From positions 1,922,001-1,986,000 of the forward strand of contig NZ_CP042306.1 in assembly GCF_007859635.1 (NCBI RefSeq): DNA of 64,000 nucleotides. The letters are read 5' to 3'. Position 1 is the stretch's first letter. Each line of letters starts with the position of its first letter. Source of the DNA: Sphingomonas panacisoli (GTDB lineage: Bacteria > Pseudomonadota > Alphaproteobacteria > Sphingomonadales > Sphingomonadaceae). Positions 8,618 to 17,113 of the stretch are shown here, one piece after another. Under the pieces are notes generated by a model. The model was given only the letters and a program-made list of their open reading frames with translations. It was not told where the DNA came from and did not search any database. The position numbers and the translations under genes were made by a program.

Positions 8618-10409
8618 GAACACTCCGACGGCGTCCGATCGGGACGCATTTGACCCTTTATATGGGAATGGTGAGCGAAGCATCAATCGCCGGGGACGTT
8701 TCGGCATAGCGTTGTTGGGGATAAGCGCGGTGCTGGCGGCGGCTGCCAGCGCGGCGACCCTGCCCAAAAAGGGCGAGCCCGCGCTCAGCGTTCAGACCCA
8801 GCGATCGGGCGGGCCGATCGATCCCGACCAGGCCAAACTGCAGTTCGACACCGCCGATCTGTCGTTCGAAGTGCTGCCGGACACGCAGCAGGTGAAGGGG
8901 CTAGCGGTGCTGGGCTTCACCGCCAAGGCGCCGCTCGACAAGTTGGTGATCGACCTCGACCGCAATCTCGGCCCTGGCGCGGTGACGATCGACGGCAAGC
9001 GGTTGGCGGCGAGTGCCTACGCCAATCCCGACGGACGGCTGACCATCACGCTCCCCCGCACGTACGCCGCCGGCGAGCGCGTTACGGCCACCATGGCGTT
9101 CGGCGGCACGCCGCACGTCGCGGTCAACCCGCCTTGGGACGACGGCATGGTCTGGTCCAAGACCAAAGACGGCCGCCCCTGGATCGCCTCGACGACCGAA
9201 GGTACCGGCTGCGACATCCTCTGGCCCTGCCTCGACTATCCCACGGGCGAACCGGGCAAGGTCGCGCTCCACATTACGGTACCGAAGGGCTTGAAGGCGC
9301 CGGCGAACGGCCTGTTCAAGGGAATGGACACGCTCCCCGACGGCCGGACGCGGTGGAACTGGGAGGTCAAGCACCCCAACACTTATGCGATCTCGCTGAC
9401 CATCGCGCCGTATGAGGTGATCGAAGGCAATTACAAAAGCCGGTTCGGCAATACGATCCCGATGTTCTACTGGTATCTGCCGGGCGAGGAAGTGCGGGCG
9501 AAGATGCTGTTCGCCGAATTCGCCCCGACGCTCGATTTCTACGAAGCCAATGTCGGCCCCTATCCGTTTGGTGACGAGAAGGTCGGCGTGGTCGAAACGC
9601 CGCACCTCGGCATGGAGCACCAGACGATCAACGCGTACGGCAACGGCTATCGAAAGGCACCCGAAGGCTTCGACTGGCTGTTCCACCACGAATTCGGTCA
9701 CGAATGGTTCGGCAACCAGATGACCGCCGCCAATTGGGACGATTACTGGCTGCACGAAGGCTATGGCGAATACATGCAGCCCGCCTACGGCCTGTGGCGC
9801 GAAGGCTATGCCCGCTACGCGACGATGATGGACAAGAAGCGGAACATGGTCGTCAACGCCGTTCCCATCGTCCGCGACCGCGTGGTGACCGAGGAAGAGG
9901 TCTACGAGCCGGCCAAAGGTGGGCCGGGCCAGGACATCTACAATAAGGGCGCGTGGATCCTGCACACGCTGCGCTGGCTGATCGGCGAGAAGGACTTCTG
10001 GGACGTGACCCGGCTGGAGGTTTATGGGCGGGTCGATCCCAAGCCCGGTAATTTCGCCCCGCGTTACGGCTCGACGCGTGAGTATCAGGCCTTCGTGAAG
10101 AAGGTGACGGGGAAAGATTACGACTGGTTCTTCGATGTCTACCTCCGCCGCGCGGCTTTGCCCGAGCTGATCGAGGCGCGGAGCGGCGACAAACTGACGC
10201 TGTTGTGGCTCACGCCCGACAACCTCCCCTTCCCGATGCCGATCGAGGTCATGATCGGCGACAAAATCATGAAGGTGGCGATGACCGACGGCACCGCGAC
10301 GATCGACGCGCCCGCCGACGCGCGCGTGCTGGTCGATCCGTACGCACGCGTGCTGCGTCGGTCGAAAGCGGTCGAGGATTATCAGGCAGGACAGGCGAAA
10401 CCGCGGTAG
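8616..10409 (+). CDS. M1 family zinc metallopeptidase, exported
   Basis: The product is about 597 residues. It has the zinc signature HEFGH, then 18 residues, then the third ligand E (LHEGYGEYM). The substrate-binding motif is HLGMEHQT, close to the GxMEN motif of M1 aminopeptidases with H in place of N. A hydrophobic segment ending AAAASAAT looks like a signal peptide, preceded by an unusually long n-region of about 30 residues if ATG 8616 is used. That ATG has AAGGA seven bases upstream, but it overlaps the opposite lon start by two bases. No other standard start lies before the signal peptide. Aminopeptidase action on periplasmic peptides is likely. Confidence 0.85.
   Translation: MNTPTASDRDAFDPLYGNGERSINRRGRFGIALLGISAVLAAAASAATLPKKGEPALSVQTQRSGGPIDPDQAKLQFDTADLSFEVLPDTQQVKGLAVLGFTAKAPLDKLVIDLDRNLGPGAVTIDGKRLAASAYANPDGRLTITLPRTYAAGERVTATMAFGGTPHVAVNPPWDDGMVWSKTKDGRPWIASTTEGTGCDILWPCLDYPTGEPGKVALHITVPKGLKAPANGLFKGMDTLPDGRTRWNWEVKHPNTYAISLTIAPYEVIEGNYKSRFGNTIPMFYWYLPGEEVRAKMLFAEFAPTLDFYEANVGPYPFGDEKVGVVETPHLGMEHQTINAYGNGYRKAPEGFDWLFHHEFGHEWFGNQMTAANWDDYWLHEGYGEYMQPAYGLWREGYARYATMMDKKRNMVVNAVPIVRDRVVTEEEVYEPAKGGPGQDIYNKGAWILHTLRWLIGEKDFWDVTRLEVYGRVDPKPGNFAPRYGSTREYQAFVKKVTGKDYDWFFDVYLRRAALPELIEARSGDKLTLLWLTPDNLPFPMPIEVMIGDKIMKVAMTDGTATIDAPADARVLVDPYARVLRRSKAVEDYQAGQAKPR
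8657..8687 (-). promoter_or_regulatory. Candidate heat-shock (RpoH-like) promoter of lon
   Basis: Read on the minus strand, TCCCATAT matches the RpoH -10 pattern CCCCATNT at all but one base. ATTGATG lies 13 bases upstream as a weak -35. The same bases can be read as a sigma-70 site (TTGATG, 18 bases, TATAAA). lon is a standard heat-shock target. The spacing to the lon ATG suits a leader of about 30 bases. Confidence 0.45.
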
Positions 10410-10418
10410 AAGAGCAGG

Positions 10419-11024
10419 ATGCTGCACTATTTCCCCAACGAACCCGTCGGCCTACCCGGCATGGCGGTGATCATGCTCGGCTTCCTGGCATTCTTCATCG
10501 CGCTGCTGGCGGCCCGGGCCCGGGTCGCGCGACTGCCCGCGGCACCGCTGTCGCAAAGCGCGCCGATCACGCGATTGTGGATCGTCGTGCAGGGGCTCGG
10601 GATCGGCGCGGCGGGGTTCGGCCCGGTCCATGTCGCGCTCGATCCCATGTCGGGAGCGGCGATCGTCGAGGCGGTCGTCGTCGGTCTGCTGATGGGCGGC
10701 GCGGTCGGGCTGTTCAACGCGTCGTCGCGGGCGATGGGGAAAAATTGGGCGGTGGTCGCGCAGACGCGAAGCGACCACGTGCTTGTCCAGAACGGACCGT
10801 TCAAGCACATCCGCAATCCGATCTATGTCGCGCTCGGCCTGTTCATGGTCGCGATGGCGATCGCGTTCGGACACTGGCGCAACCTGATCGTCGCGGTGCC
10901 GCTCTACGTGATCGGCACGTGGATGCGGGTCATGCGCGAGGAAGCCCTGCTAAGGACCCAGTTCGGCGCGGCGTATGACGATTATGCGGCGCGGGTGAAG
11001 CGCTTCGTGCCGGGACTGTTCTAG
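10419..11024 (+). CDS. Isoprenylcysteine carboxyl methyltransferase-family membrane protein
   Basis: This 201-residue protein has about five hydrophobic segments. Its C-terminal half carries the family pattern (NGPFKHIRNPIYVALGLFM near 128-146; then MREEALLRTQFGAAYDDYAA). These residues bind S-adenosylmethionine in ICMT/PEMT-like membrane methyltransferases. Bacterial members often act on lipids or small molecules, and the substrate here is unknown. It starts 9 bases after the M1 peptidase and is probably co-transcribed with it. Its stop shares a CTAG with the convergent gene. Confidence 0.78.
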   Translation: MLHYFPNEPVGLPGMAVIMLGFLAFFIALLAARARVARLPAAPLSQSAPITRLWIVVQGLGIGAAGFGPVHVALDPMSGAAIVEAVVVGLLMGGAVGLFNASSRAMGKNWAVVAQTRSDHVLVQNGPFKHIRNPIYVALGLFMVAMAIAFGHWRNLIVAVPLYVIGTWMRVMREEALLRTQFGAAYDDYAARVKRFVPGLF

Positions 11025-11338
11025 AAGCCGAATTCCTTCCCGTAGAAGCTCTTGATGTCGAACCAGACCGTGTGCTTCGCGCCGGTATTGGGATCGACCC
11101 CTTCCAACACGTCGTAAGGATGTCCCTTTTCCTCGACCAAGGACTGCATGTCGACGCGCAGCCCTAGCTTGCGCATGATCGCATATTCCTCGGCGACGCT
11201 CTTCACCTTGTAGGCGGTTTCGCGGGATTCGCCGACGATGGCGGGTGCCGGTGTGGCGGTCGGCGCGGGCGTCGGGGTCTGGTCCTGAGCCTGGTCGGCA
11301 GTGACCGCCAGCGAAGCGAGAAGGAGAAGCGTCAGCAT
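11021..11338 (-). CDS. Small exported protein of unknown function
   Basis: The product is 105 residues. A short hydrophobic N-terminus (MLTLLLLASLAVTADQAQ) looks like a signal peptide, followed by a Thr/Pro/Ala-rich linker (TPTPAPTATPAPA) and a compact C-terminal part of about 65 residues with mixed charge. I do not recognise the family. The export signal and linker suggest a periplasmic or envelope-tethered protein. The stop overlaps the convergent methyltransferase stop at CTAG 11021-11024. Confidence 0.7.
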   Translation of the reverse strand: MLTLLLLASLAVTADQAQDQTPTPAPTATPAPAIVGESRETAYKVKSVAEEYAIMRKLGLRVDMQSLVEEKGHPYDVLEGVDPNTGAKHTVWFDIKSFYGKEFGF

Positions 11339-11368
11339 TTCGCCAGCTTATCCGCGGTCGCCGAACCG

Positions 11369-11950
11369 TCAATCGGCGGCGCGCAGCATCGACCAGAATT
11401 TGGGGCCGCCTTTGGGGACGTGCCATTCGCCCGTCACGGCAAAGCCCAGCGACTGGTAGAGCGCGACGTTGCTCTCGGTCGCGGTCTCCAGATAGGCGGG
11501 CACGCCATCGGCGGCTGCGCGGGCCAGGCCGTCGCGGATCGATGCGCCGCCCAGCCCCTTGCCCTGTTGCGACGGATCGACGCCGGCGATGTGGAGATAC
11601 CAGTGCCGCTCGGGCGGAGCGTGAGCATCCAGCGCATCGCCGACGCGCATCGCGCGCGGGAGGGCGAAGCCCAGCGCGCCGACCAGCGGGATGGCCTGGC
11701 GCAGCAAGTCCATCGTCGACGCCTGCGGTGTCCCCGGCCGCTGCCACAGGGTCGCCGCCTGAGCGTCGCCGGTGACGAGCCGCAGCCCTGGTGCATCGGC
11801 ATCGAACAGCAACGCGAACAGCCGCGGCAGCCGCTTTGCCCGGTCGCGCGGATCGGGGAAAATGTAGCTCATCGCCGGGTCGTTCGCGAACGCGCGCGCC
11901 AGCATCGCGGCGACGGCGGTGCGATCGTCCGGTGTAGCCTCGCGGATCAC
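11369..11950 (-). CDS. GNAT family N-acetyltransferase
   Basis: The product is 193 residues from a GTG start at 11950. The acetyl-CoA-binding segment is VDPSQQGKGLGGASIRDGL (motif A, Q/R-x-x-G-x-G/A), followed by PAYLETATESNVALYQSLGF, the standard end of the fold. A longer reading frame exists upstream but would overlap the DUF1272 gene entirely. The GTG lies in a GTGA shared with that gene's stop, so the two are coupled. The acetyl acceptor is unknown. Confidence 0.85.
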   Translation of the reverse strand: MIREATPDDRTAVAAMLARAFANDPAMSYIFPDPRDRAKRLPRLFALLFDADAPGLRLVTGDAQAATLWQRPGTPQASTMDLLRQAIPLVGALGFALPRAMRVGDALDAHAPPERHWYLHIAGVDPSQQGKGLGGASIRDGLARAAADGVPAYLETATESNVALYQSLGFAVTGEWHVPKGGPKFWSMLRAAD

Positions 11951-12192
11951 GCGGCCTGACAGCCCTTGGCCTTCAGGATGCGCTGGGTCGATGCCGGATG
12001 CCGTTCGAGGAAATGCTTCGGACGGATCGGCCGTTGCACGAAATTGCCGCCGCAGTTCGGACAGACCCCGCCGAGCACGCCGTCCACGCAGTCCGCGCAG
12101 AAGGTGCACTCGAACGTGCAGATCCGCGCGTCCTGGCTATCCGGCGGCAGATCCCGGTCGCAGCATTCGCAATTGGGCCGCAGGTCGAGCAT
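11947..12192 (-). CDS. DUF1272 cysteine-rich zinc-binding protein
   Basis: This 81-residue protein carries repeated metal-binding cysteine pairs (CECCDRDLP; CTFECTFCADC; CPNCGG) spread over about 45 residues, then a basic tail. The pattern is that of DUF1272, a small RING-like zinc protein found across Proteobacteria without an assigned function. It is the first gene of a two-gene unit with the GNAT acetyltransferase (four-base overlap). A GGAGGG ribosome site lies just before the ATG. Confidence 0.85.
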   Translation of the reverse strand: MLDLRPNCECCDRDLPPDSQDARICTFECTFCADCVDGVLGGVCPNCGGNFVQRPIRPKHFLERHPASTQRILKAKGCQAA

Positions 12193-12215
12193 CGTCCCTC
12201 CCCGCTTCCGACCGA

Positions 12216-13481
<1,266 letters not shown>

Positions 13482-13511
13482 TCAAACTTTCCTTCGCCCC
13501 AATGGGGGCTT

Positions 13512-13538
13512 GAGCGTCGGGAGTGTAACCCGACGCTC
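13512..13538. other. Strong hairpin between clpP and clpX
   Basis: Perfect 10-bp arms GAGCGTCGGG and CCCGACGCTC enclose seven bases. There is no T-tract on either strand. A second small hairpin (GCCCC AAT GGGGGC) lies closer to the clpX start. It may reduce read-through or stabilise the clpP message. Confidence 0.6.
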
Positions 13539-13594
13539 TCGATTACCACAATGACCAAAATAAGACGTTTACGACGTTCTCAATTTGGCTTGGC

Positions 13595-14272
13595 TCACGC
13601 CGTGGGCGACGCGTCGTCCGCGACCGCCGGACGCTTGTCGAACACCTCGTCGACCAGACCGAACGCCTTGGCTTCCTCGGCCTCGAGGAAGTTGTCGCGG
13701 TCCATCGACTTCTCGATCACCTCGATCGGCTGGCCGGTATATTTCGCATACAGCGTGTTCATCCGATGCCGGATGCGCAGGATTTCCTTGGCCTGGATCT
13801 CGATGTCCGACGCCATGCCCTGCGCACCGCCCGACGGCTGGTGGATCATGATCCGCGCGTTAGTGAGCGCGACGCGCATGCCGGGCTCGCCGGCCGCCAG
13901 CAGGAAGCTGCCCATCGAGGCGGCCTGGCCGATGCACACCGTGCCGACGCGCGGGCGGATGTATTGCATCGTGTCGTGGACAGCCATGCCCGCCGTGACG
14001 ACGCCGCCCGGCGAGTTGATGTACATGAAGATGTCCTTCTTCGGGTTCTCGGACTCGAGGAAGAGCAACTGCGCGGTGATCAGCGAGGCCATATGGTCCT
14101 CGACCGGGCCGACGACGAAGATGATCCGCTCGCGCAGCAGCCGCGAGTAGATGTCGAAGCTTCGCTCGCCGCGGTTCGACTGTTCGATGACGATCGGCAC
14201 CAGGCCGCCGGTCACGGGGTCGATCTGAAAGCCCGGAGGCGTGAAATTGCCGGTGTCGAACGGATTGATCAT
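13595..14272 (-). CDS. clpP: ClpP, proteolytic subunit
   Basis: The product is 225 residues with the serine-protease triad S119 (GQAASMGS), H144 (IMIHQPSGG) and D193 ([12 protein letters not shown]). The N-terminal 25-30 residues are longer than in E. coli, as in many alphaproteobacteria, and may be processed. ClpP forms the 14-subunit chamber that degrades proteins delivered by ClpX. The gene order clpP-clpX is the usual one. A weak heat-shock-like promoter (CTTGCGC, 14 bases, GCCGATGT on the minus strand, 14311-14339) lies upstream. Confidence 0.97.
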   Translation of the reverse strand: MINPFDTGNFTPPGFQIDPVTGGLVPIVIEQSNRGERSFDIYSRLLRERIIFVVGPVEDHMASLITAQLLFLESENPKKDIFMYINSPGGVVTAGMAVHDTMQYIRPRVGTVCIGQAASMGSFLLAAGEPGMRVALTNARIMIHQPSGGAQGMASDIEIQAKEILRIRHRMNTLYAKYTGQPIEVIEKSMDRDNFLEAEEAKAFGLVDEVFDKRPAVADDASPTA

Positions 14273-14433
14273 GGGGAGTCTCGTGGTCCTTATGCCCTTG
14301 GCTGAGCCCTACATCGGCGCTCGGCTGGCGGGGCGCAAGGGGGTGGCGTGGTGAACGGCGGCGCTAAGTTGACACGAAGTTTACACTAGCGACGTCGTTC
14401 CCGCCGCCGCTGCGCTCGTCCCGAAAACTCCCT

Positions 14434-14498
14434 GATTTCGCCGGACGCACGAAGATGCGAAGCAACGCTGACAGGCGAAATCCTACATTGCCAGCGTT
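14434..14498 (+). ncRNA. Possible pseudoknot RNA in the leader of the reductase gene
   Basis: Two inverted repeats interleave. GATTTCGCC (14434-14442) pairs with GGCGAAATC (14474-14482), and AACGCTG (14464-14470) pairs with CAGCGTT (14492-14498). The A-B-A'-B' order is that of an H-type pseudoknot. A small CGCA/TGCG hairpin lies in the first loop. The element ends 52 bases before the ATG at 14551. The 278-base gap 14273-14550 has no other feature I can support. I do not match it to a known riboswitch. Confidence 0.35.
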
Positions 14499-14550
14499 AT
14501 CTTGCGCGGCGGCGGGCAACGGCCCAGATTGGCGGCGAAGGGGAGCGATC

Positions 14551-15582
14551 ATGAGCACAGTGCTGGTCACCGGTGGGTCGGGGTTCGTCGGCGGACACGT
14601 CATCCTGCAATTGCTGGAAGCAGGCCATACGGTGCGGACGACCGTGCGCAACCTGTCCAAGGAAGCGGCGGTGCGCGAGGCGCTGACCAAGGCGGGCGCG
14701 ACCAACCTCGACAAATTGAGCTTTTTCGCCGCCGATCTGGAAAAGGACGACGGCTGGGCGGAGGCGGTCGCGGGCTGCGACTATGTCCAGCACGTCGCGT
14801 CCCCTTTCCCGATCGCGCAGCCCAAGGACGAGATGGAGCTGATCCGCCCCGCGGTCGATGGCACGCTGCGCGTTCTGCGCGCGGCGCGCGACGCCGGCGT
14901 GAAGCGTGTCGTCCAGACGTCGAGCTTCGCGGCGGTCGGCTGTGGCCACGGTCATCGCGATACACCGTATGACGAGACCGACTGGACCGACGTCAACGGC
15001 GAGGCGGTGCAGCCCTATATGAAATCCAAGACGCTGGCCGAGCGATCGGCGTGGGAGTTCGTGACCGACGAGGGCAAGGGGATGGAGCTGGCCGTGGTCA
15101 ATCCGGTCGGCATCTTCGGCCCGGCGCTCAACGGCGACCTGTCGACCTCGATCGAGCTGGTGAAGCGGATGCTTGAGGGCAAATTGCCCGGTGCACCACG
15201 GCTATATCTGGGTGCGGTCGACGTGCGCGACGTGGCGGGCATGCAGGTCAAGGCGATGACCGACCCGGCCGCCGCGGGCCAGCGCTTCCTCGCGACGGCC
15301 GGCGGCGTGTTGTCGATGGCCGACATGGCGGACATCCTGCGCGCGGGCATGGGCGAAAAAGCGGCCAAGGCGAAGTTCCGCGAACTGCCCGATTGGCTGG
15401 TCAAGCTGGTCGCGATCTTCAACCCGCTGGCGCGCGAGGCAGTACCGCGGCTGGGGATCAAGGGCGAAGCGAGCAACGCCAAGGCGCGCGACCTGCTGGG
15501 GTGGAAGTTCCGGTCCAACGAGGAATCGATCGTCGCGAGCGGGGAGAGTCTGATCCGGTTGGGAATCGTGCAGCCGTCCTAA
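14551..15582 (+). CDS. NAD(P)-dependent reductase of the dihydroflavonol-reductase-like extended SDR family
   Basis: The product is 343 residues. The dinucleotide-binding motif VTGGSGFVGGH lies at residues 5-15, DYVQHVASPF near 85, and the active-site YxxxK is PYMKSK, with the serine in TSSFAAVG. This is the extended short-chain dehydrogenase layout of dihydroflavonol 4-reductase and related aldehyde or ketone reductases. ATG 14551 follows GGGGAGCGATC; an upstream frame to 14455 is rejected as non-conserved. The substrate is unknown. A possible structured RNA lies in the leader, and a palindromic repeat follows the stop. Confidence 0.86.
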   Translation: MSTVLVTGGSGFVGGHVILQLLEAGHTVRTTVRNLSKEAAVREALTKAGATNLDKLSFFAADLEKDDGWAEAVAGCDYVQHVASPFPIAQPKDEMELIRPAVDGTLRVLRAARDAGVKRVVQTSSFAAVGCGHGHRDTPYDETDWTDVNGEAVQPYMKSKTLAERSAWEFVTDEGKGMELAVVNPVGIFGPALNGDLSTSIELVKRMLEGKLPGAPRLYLGAVDVRDVAGMQVKAMTDPAAAGQRFLATAGGVLSMADMADILRAGMGEKAAKAKFRELPDWLVKLVAIFNPLAREAVPRLGIKGEASNAKARDLLGWKFRSNEESIVASGESLIRLGIVQPS

Positions 15583-15587
15583 TAGTC

Positions 15588-15660
15588 GTGCTCCGGCGCA
15601 GGCCGGAGCGTTGGAAATCGCAGCGAATGGTTGCCAACGCTCCGGCCTTCGCCGGAGCAC
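15588..15660. repeat. Intergenic palindrome, GTGCTCCGGCG family, copy 1
   Basis: A 73-bp element whose ends are near-perfect inverted copies (GTGCTCCGGCGCAGGCCGGA and TCCGGCCTTCGCCGGAGCAC). The arms also contain nested CCGG/CCGG pairing. An element of the same length and arms lies at 23110-23182. It fills the gap between two same-strand genes. Confidence 0.85.
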
Positions 15661-15671
15661 AGGAGATGCTA

Positions 15672-16058
15672 GTGACCGACGATAACGCACCTTGGCACGC
15701 GCATGTCTATTACGACGCTGGCGAGCGTCCGGTGGCGGAGGAGTTGCGCGGGCAGTTCGAGCGGATGGCCGCGGATGCGCCGATCCTGTTCGTCGGCAGC
15801 ATGGTCGACCGCCCGGTCGGCCCGCACCCGATCCCGCAGTTCGAAATCCACTTTCCCGAGAGCGCGAGGGGTGAGGTTACGGCAGCGATCGAGCCGACCG
15901 GCTTGCGCGCGCTGATCCATCCGCTGACCGACGACGACCTCGCCGATCATACCAGCCTCGCGCGCTGGATCGGGGAGCCGCTCGACCTCGACGTCACCGT
16001 GCTCGACCCGCCCGGGATGAACCAGGGCGTCGCGCGGTTCGGGAAGAGCGATTTCTAG
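15672..16058 (+). CDS. DOPA 4,5-dioxygenase-family protein
   Basis: The product is 128 residues with the family's metal-site histidines (PWHAHVYYD near the N-terminus; HPIPQFEIHF; LIHPLTDDDLADHT). Members cleave aromatic diols such as DOPA, but many bacterial homologues are unassigned. The first in-frame ATG (15666) directly abuts AGGAG, leaving no spacing. I therefore prefer GTG 15672, which has AGGAG six bases upstream. The stop shares CTAG with the convergent glycosyltransferase gene. Confidence 0.8.
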   Translation: MTDDNAPWHAHVYYDAGERPVAEELRGQFERMAADAPILFVGSMVDRPVGPHPIPQFEIHFPESARGEVTAAIEPTGLRALIHPLTDDDLADHTSLARWIGEPLDLDVTVLDPPGMNQGVARFGKSDF

Positions 16059-16984
16059 GCGCCAGGCGCCTTATGCGCCAAATACGCCAGCCGCCGCATC
16101 TCGCGCCGTCCCCGCACCACGGTATCCAGGATCAGCCCCGCAAAGAAACACAATGCCGCCAGGATGATCAACCCGGTCGCCAGGATCGCCGTCGGAAAGC
16201 GCGGGACGAGTGAGGTCTGCAGGTACGTGACCACCAGCGGGATCGCGAGGATCACCGCGAGCGCCGCCAGCAGCGCACCGATCCAGCCGAAGAACAGTAG
16301 CGGCCGCTCGATGCGGTAGAGCACCGCGATCGTCTTCGCGATGCGCCAGCCGTCGCTATAGGTGCTGAGCTTCGATACCGACCCCTCGGGTCGCGCGAAG
16401 TAACGCGTTTCGACCTCGCCGACCGGCATGCGCAGTTCGAGCGCATGGACGCTGATCTCGGTCTCGATCTCGAACCCGCCCGACAGCACCGGGAAACTCT
16501 TCACGAAGCGGCGCGAGAAGACGCGGTAGCCGGAGAAAATGTCGGTGAAACTGCGCCCGAACAGCCCCGCGAGCAGCCCGGTCATCGCGCGATTGCCCAT
16601 CACATGCCCGCGACGATACGCGTCGGCGGCTTCGTGGATGCGCGTGCCGACGACCATGTCGAGCTGTTCGTCGGCAAGCCGCGCGATCATCGCGGGCGCG
16701 GCCTCGGCATCGTAGGTCGCATCGCCGTCGGCCATGACGTAGATGTCGGCGTCGATATCGGCGAACATGCGGCGGACGACGTTACCCTTGCCCTGCATCC
16801 GTTCGGTGCGGACGATCGCGCCCGCATTCTGCGCGACCTCAAGGGTGCGGTCGGTCGAATTGTTATCGTAGACGTAGATGACGGCGCCGGGCAGCGCGGC
16901 GCGGAACCCCGCGACCGTCTGCGCGATCGCGGCTTCCTCGTTATAGCAGGGCAGCAGGACTGCGATGCGTGGTTCGGTCGTCAC
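16055..16984 (-). CDS. Family 2 glycosyltransferase with C-terminal membrane segments
   Basis: The product is 309 residues. The N-terminal GT-A domain has IAVLLPCYNEEAAI, YDNNSTD and the metal-binding MADGDATYD, the pattern of polyprenyl-phosphate sugar transferases. Two hydrophobic hairpin segments follow at about residues 228-285 (LLFFGWIGALLAALAVILAI; LIILAALCFFAGLILD). Such enzymes load sugars onto undecaprenyl phosphate at the inner membrane for glycan decoration. The acceptor is not identifiable from context. Confidence 0.88.
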   Translation of the reverse strand: MTTEPRIAVLLPCYNEEAAIAQTVAGFRAALPGAVIYVYDNNSTDRTLEVAQNAGAIVRTERMQGKGNVVRRMFADIDADIYVMADGDATYDAEAAPAMIARLADEQLDMVVGTRIHEAADAYRRGHVMGNRAMTGLLAGLFGRSFTDIFSGYRVFSRRFVKSFPVLSGGFEIETEISVHALELRMPVGEVETRYFARPEGSVSKLSTYSDGWRIAKTIAVLYRIERPLLFFGWIGALLAALAVILAIPLVVTYLQTSLVPRFPTAILATGLIILAALCFFAGLILDTVVRGRREMRRLAYLAHKAPGA

Positions 16985-16997
16985 TCACATCCCCCGT

Positions 16998-17106
16998 CGT
17001 CACCCCGGCCTTGTGCCGGGGTCCACCGGGCGGCCAAGCGAGAAGCAAGAGCTTCCTGACCTATAGTTTGCGGCACCGTGGACCCCGGCACAAGGCCGGG
17101 GTGACG
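16998..17106. repeat. Intergenic palindrome, CGTCACCCCGG family, copy 1
   Basis: A 109-bp element with inverted ends: CGTCACCCCGGCCTTGTGCC at the left and the matching complement ending GGGGTGACG at the right. Similar ends occur at 21490-21570 and 42098-42177. It lies between the glycosyltransferase and trigger factor genes. Confidence 0.88.
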
Positions 17107-17113
17107 GGTCTGC

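Noticed and set aside
8901..10427. Minus-strand 508-codon open frame opposite the M1 peptidase
   Set aside because: Shadow of the peptidase, which has an intact zinc motif on the plus strand.
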